From Tangfeifania diversioriginum (GTDB lineage Bacteria; Bacteroidota; Bacteroidia; Bacteroidales; Prolixibacteraceae), in assembly GCF_900141875.1 (NCBI RefSeq), contig NZ_FQZE01000024.1:1-64000 (forward strand): a stretch of DNA of 64,000 bases. The letters are read 5' to 3'. Below the pieces are notes generated by a model. That model ran no database searches and was not told the DNA's origin. It worked only from the letters and a program-made list of their open reading frames with translations. Both the position numbers and the translations under genes were made by a program. Positions 34,502-43,849 of the stretch are shown in pieces; positions within the stretch are counted from its first letter, which is position 1; every line of letters starts with the position of its first letter.

Positions 34502-36358
34502 ATGAAAATTGGACCTATGACAACTGATAAAAATAGTGCAGATGCAAGTGAAATCCGTATTCCTGAGAATACATTTTTATTTGAAATAGCCTGGGAAGTG
34601 TGCAATCAGGTAGGGGGCATTTATACCGTTATTCGCTCCAAGGTGCCATCAGCTATCGAAAAATGGGGAGTGGAGAACTACTTTTTAATCGGTCCCTATT
34701 TCGAGGAACAGGCTGCTGCCCACTTCGATCCGGCCACCGATTTTTCTACGCCGGTGGGCAAGGCGGTGCTCGAAATGCAGGAACGTGGTTTCGACGTGCA
34801 TTACGGCCAGTGGATAGTTTCCGGAAGGCCAAATGTAGTCCTTTTTAATCCTTTTTCGGTTTACGACAAACTGGGAGAAATCAAACATTTTGTTTTGCAG
34901 GATTATCATATTGCACTGCCCGGGCAGGATGAACTGCTCGATAAAGTGGCCGCGTTTGGTTTTCAGGTGAAAGAATTTCTGCGCTTTTTGTGTGGGGCCG
35001 AATTGTGCAGCGGCCACAAGGTGATTGCCCATTTTCACGAATGGATGGCCGGCCTGCCCATTCCTGGTATCAGAAAAGAAAACCTGGACATTAAAATTGT
35101 TTTCACAACGCATGCCACTCTGCTCGGGCGCTATCTGGCAATGAATGACAACAGGTTTTACGACCATCTTCCGTTTTATAACTGGGAGGTGGAAGCCACC
35201 AATTTTAACGTGAAACCCATTGTTGAAATTGAACGCGCTTCGGCACATGGCGCCCATGTGTTTACAACTGTGAGTGAACTTACCGGCCGCGAATGCACCC
35301 ACCTGCTTGGCCGAACTCCTGATATGATTCTTCCGAACGGCCTGAATATCGAACGGTTTGAAGCATTGCACCAGGTACAGAACCAACATTTCCAGTTTAA
35401 AGAAAAAATCCATGATTTTGTGATGGGGCACTTTTTTCAGAGCTACTCCTTCGATTTGGATAACACCCTGTATTTTTTTACATCAGGAAGGTACGAATAC
35501 CACAATAAAGGATACGATTTAACCCTGGAAGCCCTTGCCCGGCTCAACTACAAAATGCAGCAGGCCAATTCGAAAATGACAGTGGTATCGTTTTTTATTA
35601 CTAAACAGCCCTACTATTCATTTAATCCTGAAGTGTTGCATTCCAAGGCAATGATTGAAGACATTCAGCGTGTTTGCGAGGAAATAAAAACGCAGGTGGG
35701 ACGAAGATTATATACCGACATAACCGCCACGAACGGGACTTACGATTTTCCCGATTTGAAAGAGATGGTTGATGATTACCTTCGCCTGAAACTCCGGAGA
35801 AATGTTCAAACCTGGAAATCGAAGAACCTGCCTAAAATAGTTACCCATACATTAATCGACGATTCCAAAGATCAGATTTTGAATTTCCTGCGCACTGCCA
35901 ACCTGGTGAACAACGAACACGATAAAGTTAAAGTGGTTTATCACCCTGATTTTATATCCACATCCAACCCGCTGTTTAAAATGGATTACAACCAGTTTGT
36001 GCGGGGGTGCCATTTGGGCATTTTCCCCAGTATGTACGAACCCTGGGGCTATACACCACTCGAGTGCCTGGCCAGCGGATTGCCATCCATTACAAGTAAC
36101 CTGGCTGGTTTTGGCGATTATGTTTCGCGCTATATTCAGGATCACGAAAAACAAGGTATGTTTATTATCGACCGGAAAAGCAATGATTTTCACCGGGCGG
36201 CCGAAGAACTGGCCGAAATCATGTTCAGGTTTGTTGGGATGACACGGCGCGAACGGATTGCCCTGCGTTATCAATGCGAAGAAGCGTCACTGCATTTCGA
36301 CTGGTCGAACCTCGGTGAATATTACGATAAAGCTTATAACCTGGCAGTTGAACGTTAA
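34502..36358 (+). CDS. Glycogen synthase, GT3 family
   Basis: A 618-residue glycosyltransferase of the eukaryote-like GT3 class, which in Bacteroidota replaces the GT5 GlgA. Seen: FEIAWEVCNQVGGIYTVIRSK near the N-terminus, AHFHEWMAGLPI, FTTHATLLGRYLA, ILPNGLNIERF, and the C-terminal E-x7-E region in SMYEPWGYTPLECLASGLPSITSN. It extends alpha-1,4-glucan from UDP-glucose (by family). The start may be ATG 34502 or 34517. No glycogen branching gene is adjacent; malQ is 9 kb away. Confidence 0.92.
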   Translation: MKIGPMTTDKNSADASEIRIPENTFLFEIAWEVCNQVGGIYTVIRSKVPSAIEKWGVENYFLIGPYFEEQAAAHFDPATDFSTPVGKAVLEMQERGFDVHYGQWIVSGRPNVVLFNPFSVYDKLGEIKHFVLQDYHIALPGQDELLDKVAAFGFQVKEFLRFLCGAELCSGHKVIAHFHEWMAGLPIPGIRKENLDIKIVFTTHATLLGRYLAMNDNRFYDHLPFYNWEVEATNFNVKPIVEIERASAHGAHVFTTVSELTGRECTHLLGRTPDMILPNGLNIERFEALHQVQNQHFQFKEKIHDFVMGHFFQSYSFDLDNTLYFFTSGRYEYHNKGYDLTLEALARLNYKMQQANSKMTVVSFFITKQPYYSFNPEVLHSKAMIEDIQRVCEEIKTQVGRRLYTDITATNGTYDFPDLKEMVDDYLRLKLRRNVQTWKSKNLPKIVTHTLIDDSKDQILNFLRTANLVNNEHDKVKVVYHPDFISTSNPLFKMDYNQFVRGCHLGIFPSMYEPWGYTPLECLASGLPSITSNLAGFGDYVSRYIQDHEKQGMFIIDRKSNDFHRAAEELAEIMFRFVGMTRRERIALRYQCEEASLHFDWSNLGEYYDKAYNLAVER

Positions 36359-36375
36359 TACAGCAAAATATATTT

Positions 36376-37203
36376 ATGGAACATGCACCCATTGGAGTTT
36401 TCGATTCAGGCTATGGCGGACTGACCGTTTTAAAAGAATTGCTGAAAAAACTTCCCGGTTACGATTTTCTTTACCTGGGCGATAATGCCCGCACTCCCTA
36501 CGGAACACGATCATTTAAAGTAGTTTATGAATATACGTTGGAGGCTGTAAACTATCTTTTTGAAAAGAATTGTCCGCTGGTAATAATTGCCTGCAATACG
36601 GCCTCGGCAAAAGCGCTGCGCAATATTCAGCAGCTCGATTTACCCCGTATTGGACCCGACCGCAGAGTGCTCGGGGTAATACGCCCGAGCGTAGAAAGGG
36701 TGGCTGAAATTACCCGGAACGGACATGTAGGAGTTCTGGGAACATCGGGTACCGTTGCCTCGGAATCGTATCCCATTGAATTGGAAAAGTGGTCGGAAGG
36801 GAAAGTGAAATCAACGGTTCAGGAAGCTTGTCCGATGTGGGTGCCTCTGGTTGAGAATAACGAGATTGAAACAGAAGGCGCTGAATTTTTTGTGCGAAAA
36901 AACATTCAGAATATATTTCAGAAAGATAAAGATATTGACACACTGATTCTGGGTTGCACGCATTATCCACTCCTTGGGCACGTTATTCGGAAATATGTTC
37001 CCAACGGGGTTCAAATACTGGAGCAGGGTGAAATTGTGGCCGGGAAACTAATCGATTACTTACGCCGGCACCCGGAGATTGACGATAAAATTTCTAAAAC
37101 CGGGTCGCTTGAATTTTTGACAACAGAATCGACCGGGAATTTTGAAAATCAGGCAGCACTTTTTTTAGGTAAAAAAGTAACTGCCCAAACTATTCATCTT
37201 TGA
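36376..37203 (+). CDS. murI: Glutamate racemase
   Basis: A 275-residue cofactor-independent racemase supplying D-glutamate for peptidoglycan. Seen: GVFDSGYGGLTVL, YLGDNARTPYG, first catalytic cysteine in IACNTASAKA and second in LGCTHYPLL. It follows the glycogen synthase by 17 bp and is convergent with the kinase gene. Confidence 0.95.
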   Translation: MEHAPIGVFDSGYGGLTVLKELLKKLPGYDFLYLGDNARTPYGTRSFKVVYEYTLEAVNYLFEKNCPLVIIACNTASAKALRNIQQLDLPRIGPDRRVLGVIRPSVERVAEITRNGHVGVLGTSGTVASESYPIELEKWSEGKVKSTVQEACPMWVPLVENNEIETEGAEFFVRKNIQNIFQKDKDIDTLILGCTHYPLLGHVIRKYVPNGVQILEQGEIVAGKLIDYLRRHPEIDDKISKTGSLEFLTTESTGNFENQAALFLGKKVTAQTIHL

Positions 37204-37209
37204 TTTTTT

Positions 37210-38298
37210 TTACTGAGCCAGCTGCTTTATCGCGGCATTCATGGCATTGAACTTTTCCTCCATATCGGTAAGAAGTTTGTACTGTGCTCTTGTACGCACA
37301 AGGTTGTGGTCTTCCGATTTGGTTTTGTAATAGTTATCGCCATCAATATAATCCATCAAAAAACGCAACACCTGCTCGTAGGTAATGTATTTAGCTGAAA
37401 ATGCCAGGTATTCCAGTTCTTTTTCAGTAAGAAATGAAGCCGCTTCTTCGAGGTACCCTTTGGTAAATGCCCTGAAAATTTCCATGTCCATCGACACGTT
37501 ATCCAGGTTTTCGTCGTCTTCTTTTCCGGTATTGGTATAAAATCGGATGGCATCGCCAAAATCATTTAAAACAGTGCTGTTCAGTACAGTATCGAGGTCG
37601 ATGACACAAAGCACTTCGCCGTTTTTGTCGAAAAGAATATTGTTGATTTTGGTGTCGTTGTGGCTAACGCGCGTGGGGATTGTTCCGTCTTCAACCAGTT
37701 TCCAGAAGCTGAGCATTTCCTCGCGCCTGCTGTCAATCCAGTCGATTTCTTCCTGTACCTTGGCTTTCCGCCCAACCGGATCGCGCTGTAAAACATCGTC
37801 CCATTGTTCAAAACGGATTCTGATGTTATGAAACCCGGGCAGAATATCGGTCAGTGGTTCTTTCAAATCGGCTACCTGCGATTGAAATTTACCCACTCCT
37901 TTTCCGCCGGCATAAGCCAGTTCAGGTGTTTCTGCTGCATCGTAGGCTATGGTATCGTCAATGAACAGGCTGACTGCCCAGTATTCGTCATCTTGGTCGA
38001 GGTAATAGAGTTTTCCGTCGTGCGCAGGAATTATGGTCATCGCCTCGCGCATAGGATCACCGCCGGCTTTTTCAACTTTGGTTTTAATGTGATTGCATAC
38101 TTTCTGTATGTTTTCCATCATGGCCGGTATCGGCGAGAAAACATTTTTGTTTTTCCGCTGGAGAATGTAGCTGGGAGAGTTCCCTTTAGTTTTGATTATA
38201 AATGTGTCATTAATAAAACCTTCTCCGAGTTGTGTTACTTCGTCAATTTTTCCATCAAGTTGAAACTTGCCGGCAATTTCAGTTAAATCAGTATTCAT
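37210..38298 (-). CDS. APH-fold sugar kinase (NahK/AmgK-like)
   Basis: A 362-residue kinase of the aminoglycoside-phosphotransferase fold. Visible: the nucleotide-loop region LGEGFINDTFIIKTKG, YILQRKN with the candidate lysine, the catalytic loop SHNDTKINNILFD and the metal-binding VIDLDTV. This set is typical of anomeric N-acetylhexosamine kinases (NahK) and resembles AmgK of the peptidoglycan recycling route. The gene ends a two-gene unit with a sugar-1-phosphate nucleotidyltransferase 10 bp upstream, so the pair probably turns a free amino sugar into a nucleotide sugar. The sugar is not known. Confidence 0.82.
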   Translation of the reverse strand: MNTDLTEIAGKFQLDGKIDEVTQLGEGFINDTFIIKTKGNSPSYILQRKNKNVFSPIPAMMENIQKVCNHIKTKVEKAGGDPMREAMTIIPAHDGKLYYLDQDDEYWAVSLFIDDTIAYDAAETPELAYAGGKGVGKFQSQVADLKEPLTDILPGFHNIRIRFEQWDDVLQRDPVGRKAKVQEEIDWIDSRREEMLSFWKLVEDGTIPTRVSHNDTKINNILFDKNGEVLCVIDLDTVLNSTVLNDFGDAIRFYTNTGKEDDENLDNVSMDMEIFRAFTKGYLEEAASFLTEKELEYLAFSAKYITYEQVLRFLMDYIDGDNYYKTKSEDHNLVRTRAQYKLLTDMEEKFNAMNAAIKQLAQ

Positions 38299-38308
38299 TT
38301 GAATGTTT

Positions 38309-39214
38309 TTATTTAAAAATTTCCTGGGGATATTCTCCCTCTTTTATAAGCGATTTAATTTTTTCTACCACAATGGGTTTGTCTTCTTTGTAGGTTACGC
38401 CAAACCAGGGGGAGTTTGTATTCAGTACTTTAACGGAAGCTTTGCCTTCATCAATCATTTCAAAAACAACCGATGGGATGTACATTTCCGATTTTGGTTT
38501 ATCGATTTCATTTTTCAGAAACTCGGTAAATTTTTGCTCGAGTACTTCAAAAATGGAGGTTTTAAATCCCCATATATTCATCGAAACGGTTTCTTCTCCG
38601 GTAAGTACTTTCTCGCTGCCATCGGGTTCTATTGAAATAATTTTCCCGTCTTTTTTGAGAATTTTTTTGGTTTCTACTATTGATTCCAGCAGGTTGTTCT
38701 CATTTACCTGGCAGATTCCTCTCGATACCGAACCGAAATCTGACAATGTATTGTGGAGTTGATATCCCACCATGGAATATTCATTCGTATTTTCAGAATT
38801 CATCAGGAAATCGGCCATAACTTTGTAGGCATTGAGCCCGTAAAAATCATCGGCATTTAATGCACAAAACGGCTCGTTGATAACATCTTTGGCTACAAGG
38901 ATGGCATGGGCAGTTCCCCATGGTTTTTCGCGGCCTTCAGGAAGTGAAAAGCCTTCCGGCAAGTTATCCAGTTCCTGGAACACATATTCCACCTCTACTT
39001 TTCCGGCCAGTTTATTGCCGAATTTTTCTTTAAATGCATCGGCAAAACTTTCCCGAATTACAAAAACTACTTTCCCAAATCCGGCACGTATGGCATCAAA
39101 AATGGAATAATCAATTATTGCCTCTCCGTTGGGGCCAACTGGTTCAACTTGTTTCAGCCCGCCAAACCGGCTGCCCATTCCGGCAGCGAGAATTACTAAT
39201 GTTGGTTTCATCAT
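38309..39214 (-). CDS. Sugar-phosphate nucleotidyltransferase
   Basis: A 301-residue NTP_transferase. The signature LAAGMGSRFGGLKQVEPVGPNGE occupies the N-terminus, with CALNADDFYG providing the metal-binding aspartate and a second acidic site in the middle (VSMNIWGF). It would couple a sugar 1-phosphate with a nucleoside triphosphate. Together with the downstream kinase it forms a salvage-type pair; AmgK-MurU is the known parallel, but MurU is usually shorter. Confidence 0.85.
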   Translation of the reverse strand: MMKPTLVILAAGMGSRFGGLKQVEPVGPNGEAIIDYSIFDAIRAGFGKVVFVIRESFADAFKEKFGNKLAGKVEVEYVFQELDNLPEGFSLPEGREKPWGTAHAILVAKDVINEPFCALNADDFYGLNAYKVMADFLMNSENTNEYSMVGYQLHNTLSDFGSVSRGICQVNENNLLESIVETKKILKKDGKIISIEPDGSEKVLTGEETVSMNIWGFKTSIFEVLEQKFTEFLKNEIDKPKSEMYIPSVVFEMIDEGKASVKVLNTNSPWFGVTYKEDKPIVVEKIKSLIKEGEYPQEIFK

Positions 39215-39357
39215 GGTATTTTGTTTTTATTACGAAAAAAGGAAATCTTTTTGATAAAAGAAAACGATTGTTCGAAAAGTTTTTAATTTTTTTCAAAAGA
39301 AGTTAACTGTTTGCAGTTTTATTTCAAAAGCAAACCGATCTCCTGATTCAAAAATAA

Positions 39358-39870
39358 TCATTTATACCAACTGGCATACATTCCGTAAGCCTTTGCAATT
39401 CGTTTGATTTCTCCGTCGAGTAGTTCGGGGCTTATTTCTTTTATTTTTTTTGCAGGAGTCCCGGCATACACACTTCCCGATTTCACCACGGTTCCTTTGG
39501 TAACTACCGACCCTGCTGCAATAATGGAGTTGCTTTCTATAACTGCATCGTCCAAAACCACTGCGTTCATCCCAATCATAACATTGTCATTAACGGTGCA
39601 ACCGTGAACAATTGCACCATGTGCAATGGTTACGTTACTGCCAATATTGGTGGGCGATTTTTGGTAGGTTGCATGTATTACGGCGTTATCCTGGATGTTT
39701 GTATTGTCGCCTATTTTTATATAATGAACATCGCCTCTCACTACAGCATTAAACCAAATACTGCAGTTATCTCCCATTTCAACATTGCCGATTACAGTGG
39801 CTGTTTCTGCCAGGAAACAATTTTCCCCAACTATGGGTGTTTTGTTATTTAATGTTTTTATGAGTGCCAT
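39358..39870 (-). CDS. Gamma-class carbonic anhydrase family protein
   Basis: A 170-residue left-handed beta-helix protein with hexapeptide repeats (GDNCSIWFNAVVRGD, IGDNTNIQDNAVIHA, IGSNVTIAHGAIVHGC, IGMNAVVLDDAVI). The three metal-ligand histidines are in VIHATY and AHGAIVHG, as in YrdA-type gamma carbonic anhydrases. A TATATTTG box on the minus strand at 39904-39897 may be its -7 element. Single gene. Confidence 0.9.
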   Translation of the reverse strand: MALIKTLNNKTPIVGENCFLAETATVIGNVEMGDNCSIWFNAVVRGDVHYIKIGDNTNIQDNAVIHATYQKSPTNIGSNVTIAHGAIVHGCTVNDNVMIGMNAVVLDDAVIESNSIIAAGSVVTKGTVVKSGSVYAGTPAKKIKEISPELLDGEIKRIAKAYGMYASWYK

Positions 39871-40076
39871 TTGCTGTTTGAAATTTAAATTGATTCCAAA
39901 TATATTAAAACCTTTAAATAATTGGATATGTCATTCCCAACTTGTTAAATAATGGTTATTTTTGTTTTGTAAGTTTAGTATTAAAAAAAGTATAGCAGAT
40001 TCCGAAATTAAGATTACTTAGTTTTGGAATCGTTTTGCTTATAGATTGAAATTTTCAGAACAAAAAATATAATTAA

Positions 40077-41915
40077 ATGAAGGATGCAAAAGTGATTCAG
40101 CTGGAGGAAGTCGCTATCCGTTTCTCGGGAGACTCCGGAGATGGTATGCAACTTACCGGAACACTGTTTTCAGATGCCACGGCTTTTTTAGGTAACGACA
40201 TTTCAACATTCCCCGATTACCCATCCGAAATACGGGCCCCGCAAGGTACGGTTGGCGGAGTTTCCGGATTTCAGGTGCAATTTGGGGAGAAAAGAATAAG
40301 CACACCGGGCGATTATGCTCATGTGCTTATTGCCATGAACCCCGCAGCAATTAAAGCAAATGCAAAATTTATGAAACCAGGCGGGACCATTATTTATGAT
40401 TCCGATGCGTTTACAGAGAAGAATTTGAAGAAAGCAAATTTTACGACTGACGAACCATTTCTGGAGTGTGATCTGCAGGATTACAATAAAATTGCCGTGC
40501 CAATTTCAAGCCTCACCCGCGAAGGATTGAAAGACTTCGGGCTCGACAATAAAAGCATCCTGAGAAGCAAAAATATGTTTGCACTTGGGTTGGTTTGCTG
40601 GATGTTTAACCGGCCTCTCGATTATATTGAAGAATTTCTGCAATCGAAGTTTGCCAAAAAACCTGTTGTTGTTGAGTCAAATATTAAGGTGTTGCACGAT
40701 GGGTATAACTACGGGTTAAACATGCAGCACATGACCCCCAGCTACATTGTGCATCCGGCAAATATTGAAAACGGAACCTACAGGAATATTAACGGCAACC
40801 AGGCAACAGCCTGGGGCCTGCTTGCGGCTGCCGAAAAAGCAGGGGTGGAACTGTTTCTCGGATCTTATCCAATTACTCCTGCAACCGAAATTCTGATCGC
40901 ACTTTCAGAACGCAAGGACCTTGGAGTAAAGACATACCAGGCCGAAGATGAAATTGCTGGTATCACTTCAGCTATCGGAGCGGCTTTTGCAGGCGATTTG
41001 GCAGTCACAACTACTTCGGGGCCGGGGTTGGCTCTCAAATCAGAAGCTATAGGGCTGGCAGTTATGGCCGAGCTTCCGCTGGTTATTGTAAATGTACAAC
41101 GCGGCGGCCCCTCCACAGGATTGCCAACCAAAACCGAACAGTCGGATTTGATGCAGGCTCTGTATGGAAGAAACGGTGAAAGTCCGGTTGTGATTCTTGC
41201 TGCAACCACTCCGTCCGATTGTTTCTTTTATGCATTCAAAGCCGCTAAAATTGCACTGGAACGAATGGTGCCGGTTATTCTGCTTACCGATGGATTTTTA
41301 GGCAACGGAAGCGAGCCGTGGAAAGTGCCCAAAGTTGCTGAACTCCCATCCATCACGCCAAGAATTGCGAAAGATGCTTCCACGTTCAAGGCCTATAAAA
41401 GAGATGAAAAAATTTTAGCACGCGACTGGGCTTTCCCGGGAATGAAAGATTTTGAACATTTGATTGGTGGACTTGAAAAGAATGTTTCTGGCTCGGTTAG
41501 TCACGACCCTGAAAACCACCAGTGTAATACAGATATAAGAGAAGAAAAAGTTCAGCAGGTGGTTGATTTGGTTCCCGATTTGGAAACTTGCGGCGATGAA
41601 GACGGCGATGTGCTTGTAGTTGGCTGGGGGGGGACTTATGGTCACTTAATCAGTACAGTTAGAGAACTCAGGGAGGAAGGCAAAAATGTGAGCCTGGCTC
41701 ATTTTAATTATATCAAGCCGCTTCCGGCAAATACCAGGGATGTTTTCAGTAAGTTCAAAAAAATAATTGTTTGCGAATTAAACATGGGGCAGTTTGCCAG
41801 TTACCTGCGCGACAAAGTTCCGGGGTTTAATTATCATCAGTTTAACAAAGTGAAAGGGTTGCCTTTTACTGTTTTTGAATTGAAACAAGGAATTAACAAA
41901 TTACTGGAGGAATAA
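40077..41915 (+). CDS. korA: 2-oxoacid:ferredoxin oxidoreductase, fused gamma-alpha subunit (KorA-type)
   Basis: A 612-residue subunit that carries the gamma domain at the N-terminus (RFSGDSGDGMQLTG near 15-28, then the IRAPQGTVGGVSGFQ segment) and the alpha domain after residue 210 (GNQATAWGLLAAAEKAG, SYPITPATEIL, YQAEDEIAGITSAIGAAFAG, TTSGPGLALKSEA, VQRGGPSTGLPTKTEQSDL). Together with KorB it oxidatively decarboxylates 2-oxoglutarate or a related 2-oxoacid to the acyl-CoA with ferredoxin, typical of anaerobes. The beta subunit gene starts 3 bases after its stop. Confidence 0.93.
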   Translation: MKDAKVIQLEEVAIRFSGDSGDGMQLTGTLFSDATAFLGNDISTFPDYPSEIRAPQGTVGGVSGFQVQFGEKRISTPGDYAHVLIAMNPAAIKANAKFMKPGGTIIYDSDAFTEKNLKKANFTTDEPFLECDLQDYNKIAVPISSLTREGLKDFGLDNKSILRSKNMFALGLVCWMFNRPLDYIEEFLQSKFAKKPVVVESNIKVLHDGYNYGLNMQHMTPSYIVHPANIENGTYRNINGNQATAWGLLAAAEKAGVELFLGSYPITPATEILIALSERKDLGVKTYQAEDEIAGITSAIGAAFAGDLAVTTTSGPGLALKSEAIGLAVMAELPLVIVNVQRGGPSTGLPTKTEQSDLMQALYGRNGESPVVILAATTPSDCFFYAFKAAKIALERMVPVILLTDGFLGNGSEPWKVPKVAELPSITPRIAKDASTFKAYKRDEKILARDWAFPGMKDFEHLIGGLEKNVSGSVSHDPENHQCNTDIREEKVQQVVDLVPDLETCGDEDGDVLVVGWGGTYGHLISTVRELREEGKNVSLAHFNYIKPLPANTRDVFSKFKKIIVCELNMGQFASYLRDKVPGFNYHQFNKVKGLPFTVFELKQGINKLLEE

Positions 41916-41918
41916 GCA

Positions 41919-42986
41919 ATGACGGAACAAAAATATACCATAAAAGATTTTAAAAGCGAAAACGAAGTACGCTGGTGCCCGGGGTGTGGCGACTATGCCA
42001 TTATGAATGCCGTGCAACGAACCATGGCCGATATGGGAATTCCTAAAGAAAAATTTGCTGTAATATCAGGAATTGGTTGTTCATCACGATTCCCCTATTA
42101 TATGAATACATTTGGTTTTCACACCATACATGGAAGAGCGGCGGCTGTTGCTTCAGGTGTAAAAATGGCCAACCCCGATTTGAGTGTTTGGGTAGTTACC
42201 GGCGATGGCGATGCCATGGCAATTGGCGGGAATCATTTTATTCATACTATCCGCAGAAATATGGATTTGAATATTGTTCTTTTCAATAACCGGATTTATG
42301 GTTTGACCAAAGGACAGTATTCGCCTACATCCGACAGAGGGTTCAGAAGTAAAACTTCGCCTTTCGGCACAATTGAAGATCCCTTTGTGCCGGGGCAATT
42401 GGTAGTTGGAGCAAAAGGTACTTTTTTTGCCCGCACAATTGATGGTAACCTGAAGGTCAGCCAGTCGGTATTTCAGCAGGCTGCTGCTCACAAAGGTGCC
42501 TCAGTGGTCGAGGTTTTGCAAAACTGTGTAATTTATAATAACGGCGTTCATAAGGCAATTACTGACCCGGAACACCGCGCCGACAGGCAACTAATACTTG
42601 AACAGGGAAAACCCATGTTATTTGGTGCCGAAAATGAAAAAGGCCTCATTATGGAAAACGGGCGCCTGAAAGTGGTGAAGATTGGCAAAAACGGTATTAC
42701 AGAGAATGATATTCTTGTGCATGATGCTACGGACTCTGATCCTTCAGTGCACCTGTCGCTCATTAGCATGGGGCTTCCCGATTTTCCGGCTGCTTTTGGT
42801 GTTATCCGTAATGTTGACTCGCCGGCTTACGACACTGAAATGGAAAATCAAATAAAACAGGTTCAGCAAAAGCGCAAAATTACCTGTGTGGATGATTTGC
42901 TGGTTTCGGGGAATACCTGGGAAGTTACGGGCAATGGAAATGGCAATGGAAAAACAGAAGAATGCCCTGACAAGAAGCTCAAATAA
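41919..42986 (+). CDS. korB: 2-oxoacid:ferredoxin oxidoreductase, beta subunit (KorB-type)
   Basis: A 355-residue thiamine-diphosphate-binding subunit: VRWCPGCGDYAIM near 17-29, ISGIGCSSRFPYYM, and the TPP-binding GDGDAMAIGGNHFIHTIRRN with the NNRIYGLTKGQ downstream. The C-terminus carries an unusual glycine/asparagine tail (GNGNGNGKTEE). Partner of KorA. Followed by a strong hairpin terminator. Confidence 0.93.
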   Translation: MTEQKYTIKDFKSENEVRWCPGCGDYAIMNAVQRTMADMGIPKEKFAVISGIGCSSRFPYYMNTFGFHTIHGRAAAVASGVKMANPDLSVWVVTGDGDAMAIGGNHFIHTIRRNMDLNIVLFNNRIYGLTKGQYSPTSDRGFRSKTSPFGTIEDPFVPGQLVVGAKGTFFARTIDGNLKVSQSVFQQAAAHKGASVVEVLQNCVIYNNGVHKAITDPEHRADRQLILEQGKPMLFGAENEKGLIMENGRLKVVKIGKNGITENDILVHDATDSDPSVHLSLISMGLPDFPAAFGVIRNVDSPAYDTEMENQIKQVQQKRKITCVDDLLVSGNTWEVTGNGNGNGKTEECPDKKLK

Positions 42987-43036
42987 CAGCAAATTTTAAA
43001 TAGAAGAAGAAAAGTTATTTACCTGGTTTTCATAAC

Positions 43037-43070
43037 AAAAGGCTGATCCAAACGGGTCAGCCTTTGTGTT
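43037..43070. terminator. Terminator shared by korB and the convergent OMP gene
   Basis: AAAGGCTGATCC-AAAC-GGGTCAGCCTTT (bulge at the top) with T-rich sequence on the plus side and A-rich sequence on the other, so it can stop transcription from both directions. Confidence 0.8.
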
Positions 43071-43091
43071 TTTTATGAATTTCTTTTTTGT

Positions 43092-43643
43092 TTAAAGCTT
43101 AATGGCAACGCCAATGTTCAGGTAGGCAATACCATACCCCAGCTCCATCATTCCTGCAAAAGTTTCATTAAAGTAGTAGCGGCCACCCACATAAAATGCA
43201 GAAGTAAAGCCACTGCTTGCAGCCGAGCCATAGTTAAAATCACCACTGCTCGATTTCCAGCTTACAATTCTGTATCCCAGCATAAGGCCGGCATAAGTGT
43301 CCAGCTGATCGATAAACTGGTAGTGGAGAGCGCCCCTTGCCCCAATAATGATATTATTGAAGCTGTAGCTGCTACCCCAACCGGTGTATTTAGAACCGCT
43401 GTATCCAAGGTAGCCGCCAACACCCAGCGAGCTGTTTTCGTCAAACAGTTCATCTTTTACTCCAACCTCGTAGGAGGCAGAAAGCGGAGGTACGCTGCTT
43501 GAATAGTACGATCCTGTGTACAAGGTATTCCCAATCCCGAGCCCAAGGTTCAAAACATTATCGCCTTCATTAAAAGTGTTTTGGGCACTTAGTGAAGCTG
43601 TTAAAAATAATGCGAATAAAACAGGTAGAATTCGTTTTTTCAT
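43092..43643 (-). CDS. Small outer membrane beta-barrel protein
   Basis: A 183-residue protein with signal peptide (cleavage after SLSAQ) and alternating strands of an eight-stranded barrel (NVLNLGLGIGNTLYTG, SFNNIIIGARGALHYQF, TYAGLMLGYRIVSWK, FYVGGRYYFNETFAGMMELGYGI). Rich in Ser, Gly and Tyr. No named family or ligand; the barrel at 3075 is similar in design only. Confidence 0.75.
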   Translation of the reverse strand: MKKRILPVLFALFLTASLSAQNTFNEGDNVLNLGLGIGNTLYTGSYYSSSVPPLSASYEVGVKDELFDENSSLGVGGYLGYSGSKYTGWGSSYSFNNIIIGARGALHYQFIDQLDTYAGLMLGYRIVSWKSSSGDFNYGSAASSGFTSAFYVGGRYYFNETFAGMMELGYGIAYLNIGVAIKL

Positions 43644-43775
43644 AATAGTTTTTTTACTGTTTAATAATTAATACAATTTATGATAATATTCAGTTCATGT
43701 CAACAAAATTCCTCATTTATCGTTCAATAAATTTGTTTTTTCCTTCACAGAAATATTTCTCATTTAAATTGTGAT

Positions 43776-43806
43776 TTTACTTATGAGGCAGTTTTGGGTA
43801 TTTTTG
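43776..43806 (+). promoter_or_regulatory. Candidate promoter of the GNAT-like pair
   Basis: TTTA (43776-43779), 19-base spacer, TATTTTTG (43799-43806). The -7 box is a full TAnnTTTG match, the -33 box has one mismatch. It lies 44 bases before the ATG. Confidence 0.45.
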
Positions 43807-43849
43807 TTCAATATATTATTTTCGGCGCATGATTAAACAGGATTGAATT

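Noticed and set aside
41415-42491. Antisense frames over korA/korB and other strong genes
   Set aside because: Shadows of well-supported genes with no independent coding evidence.
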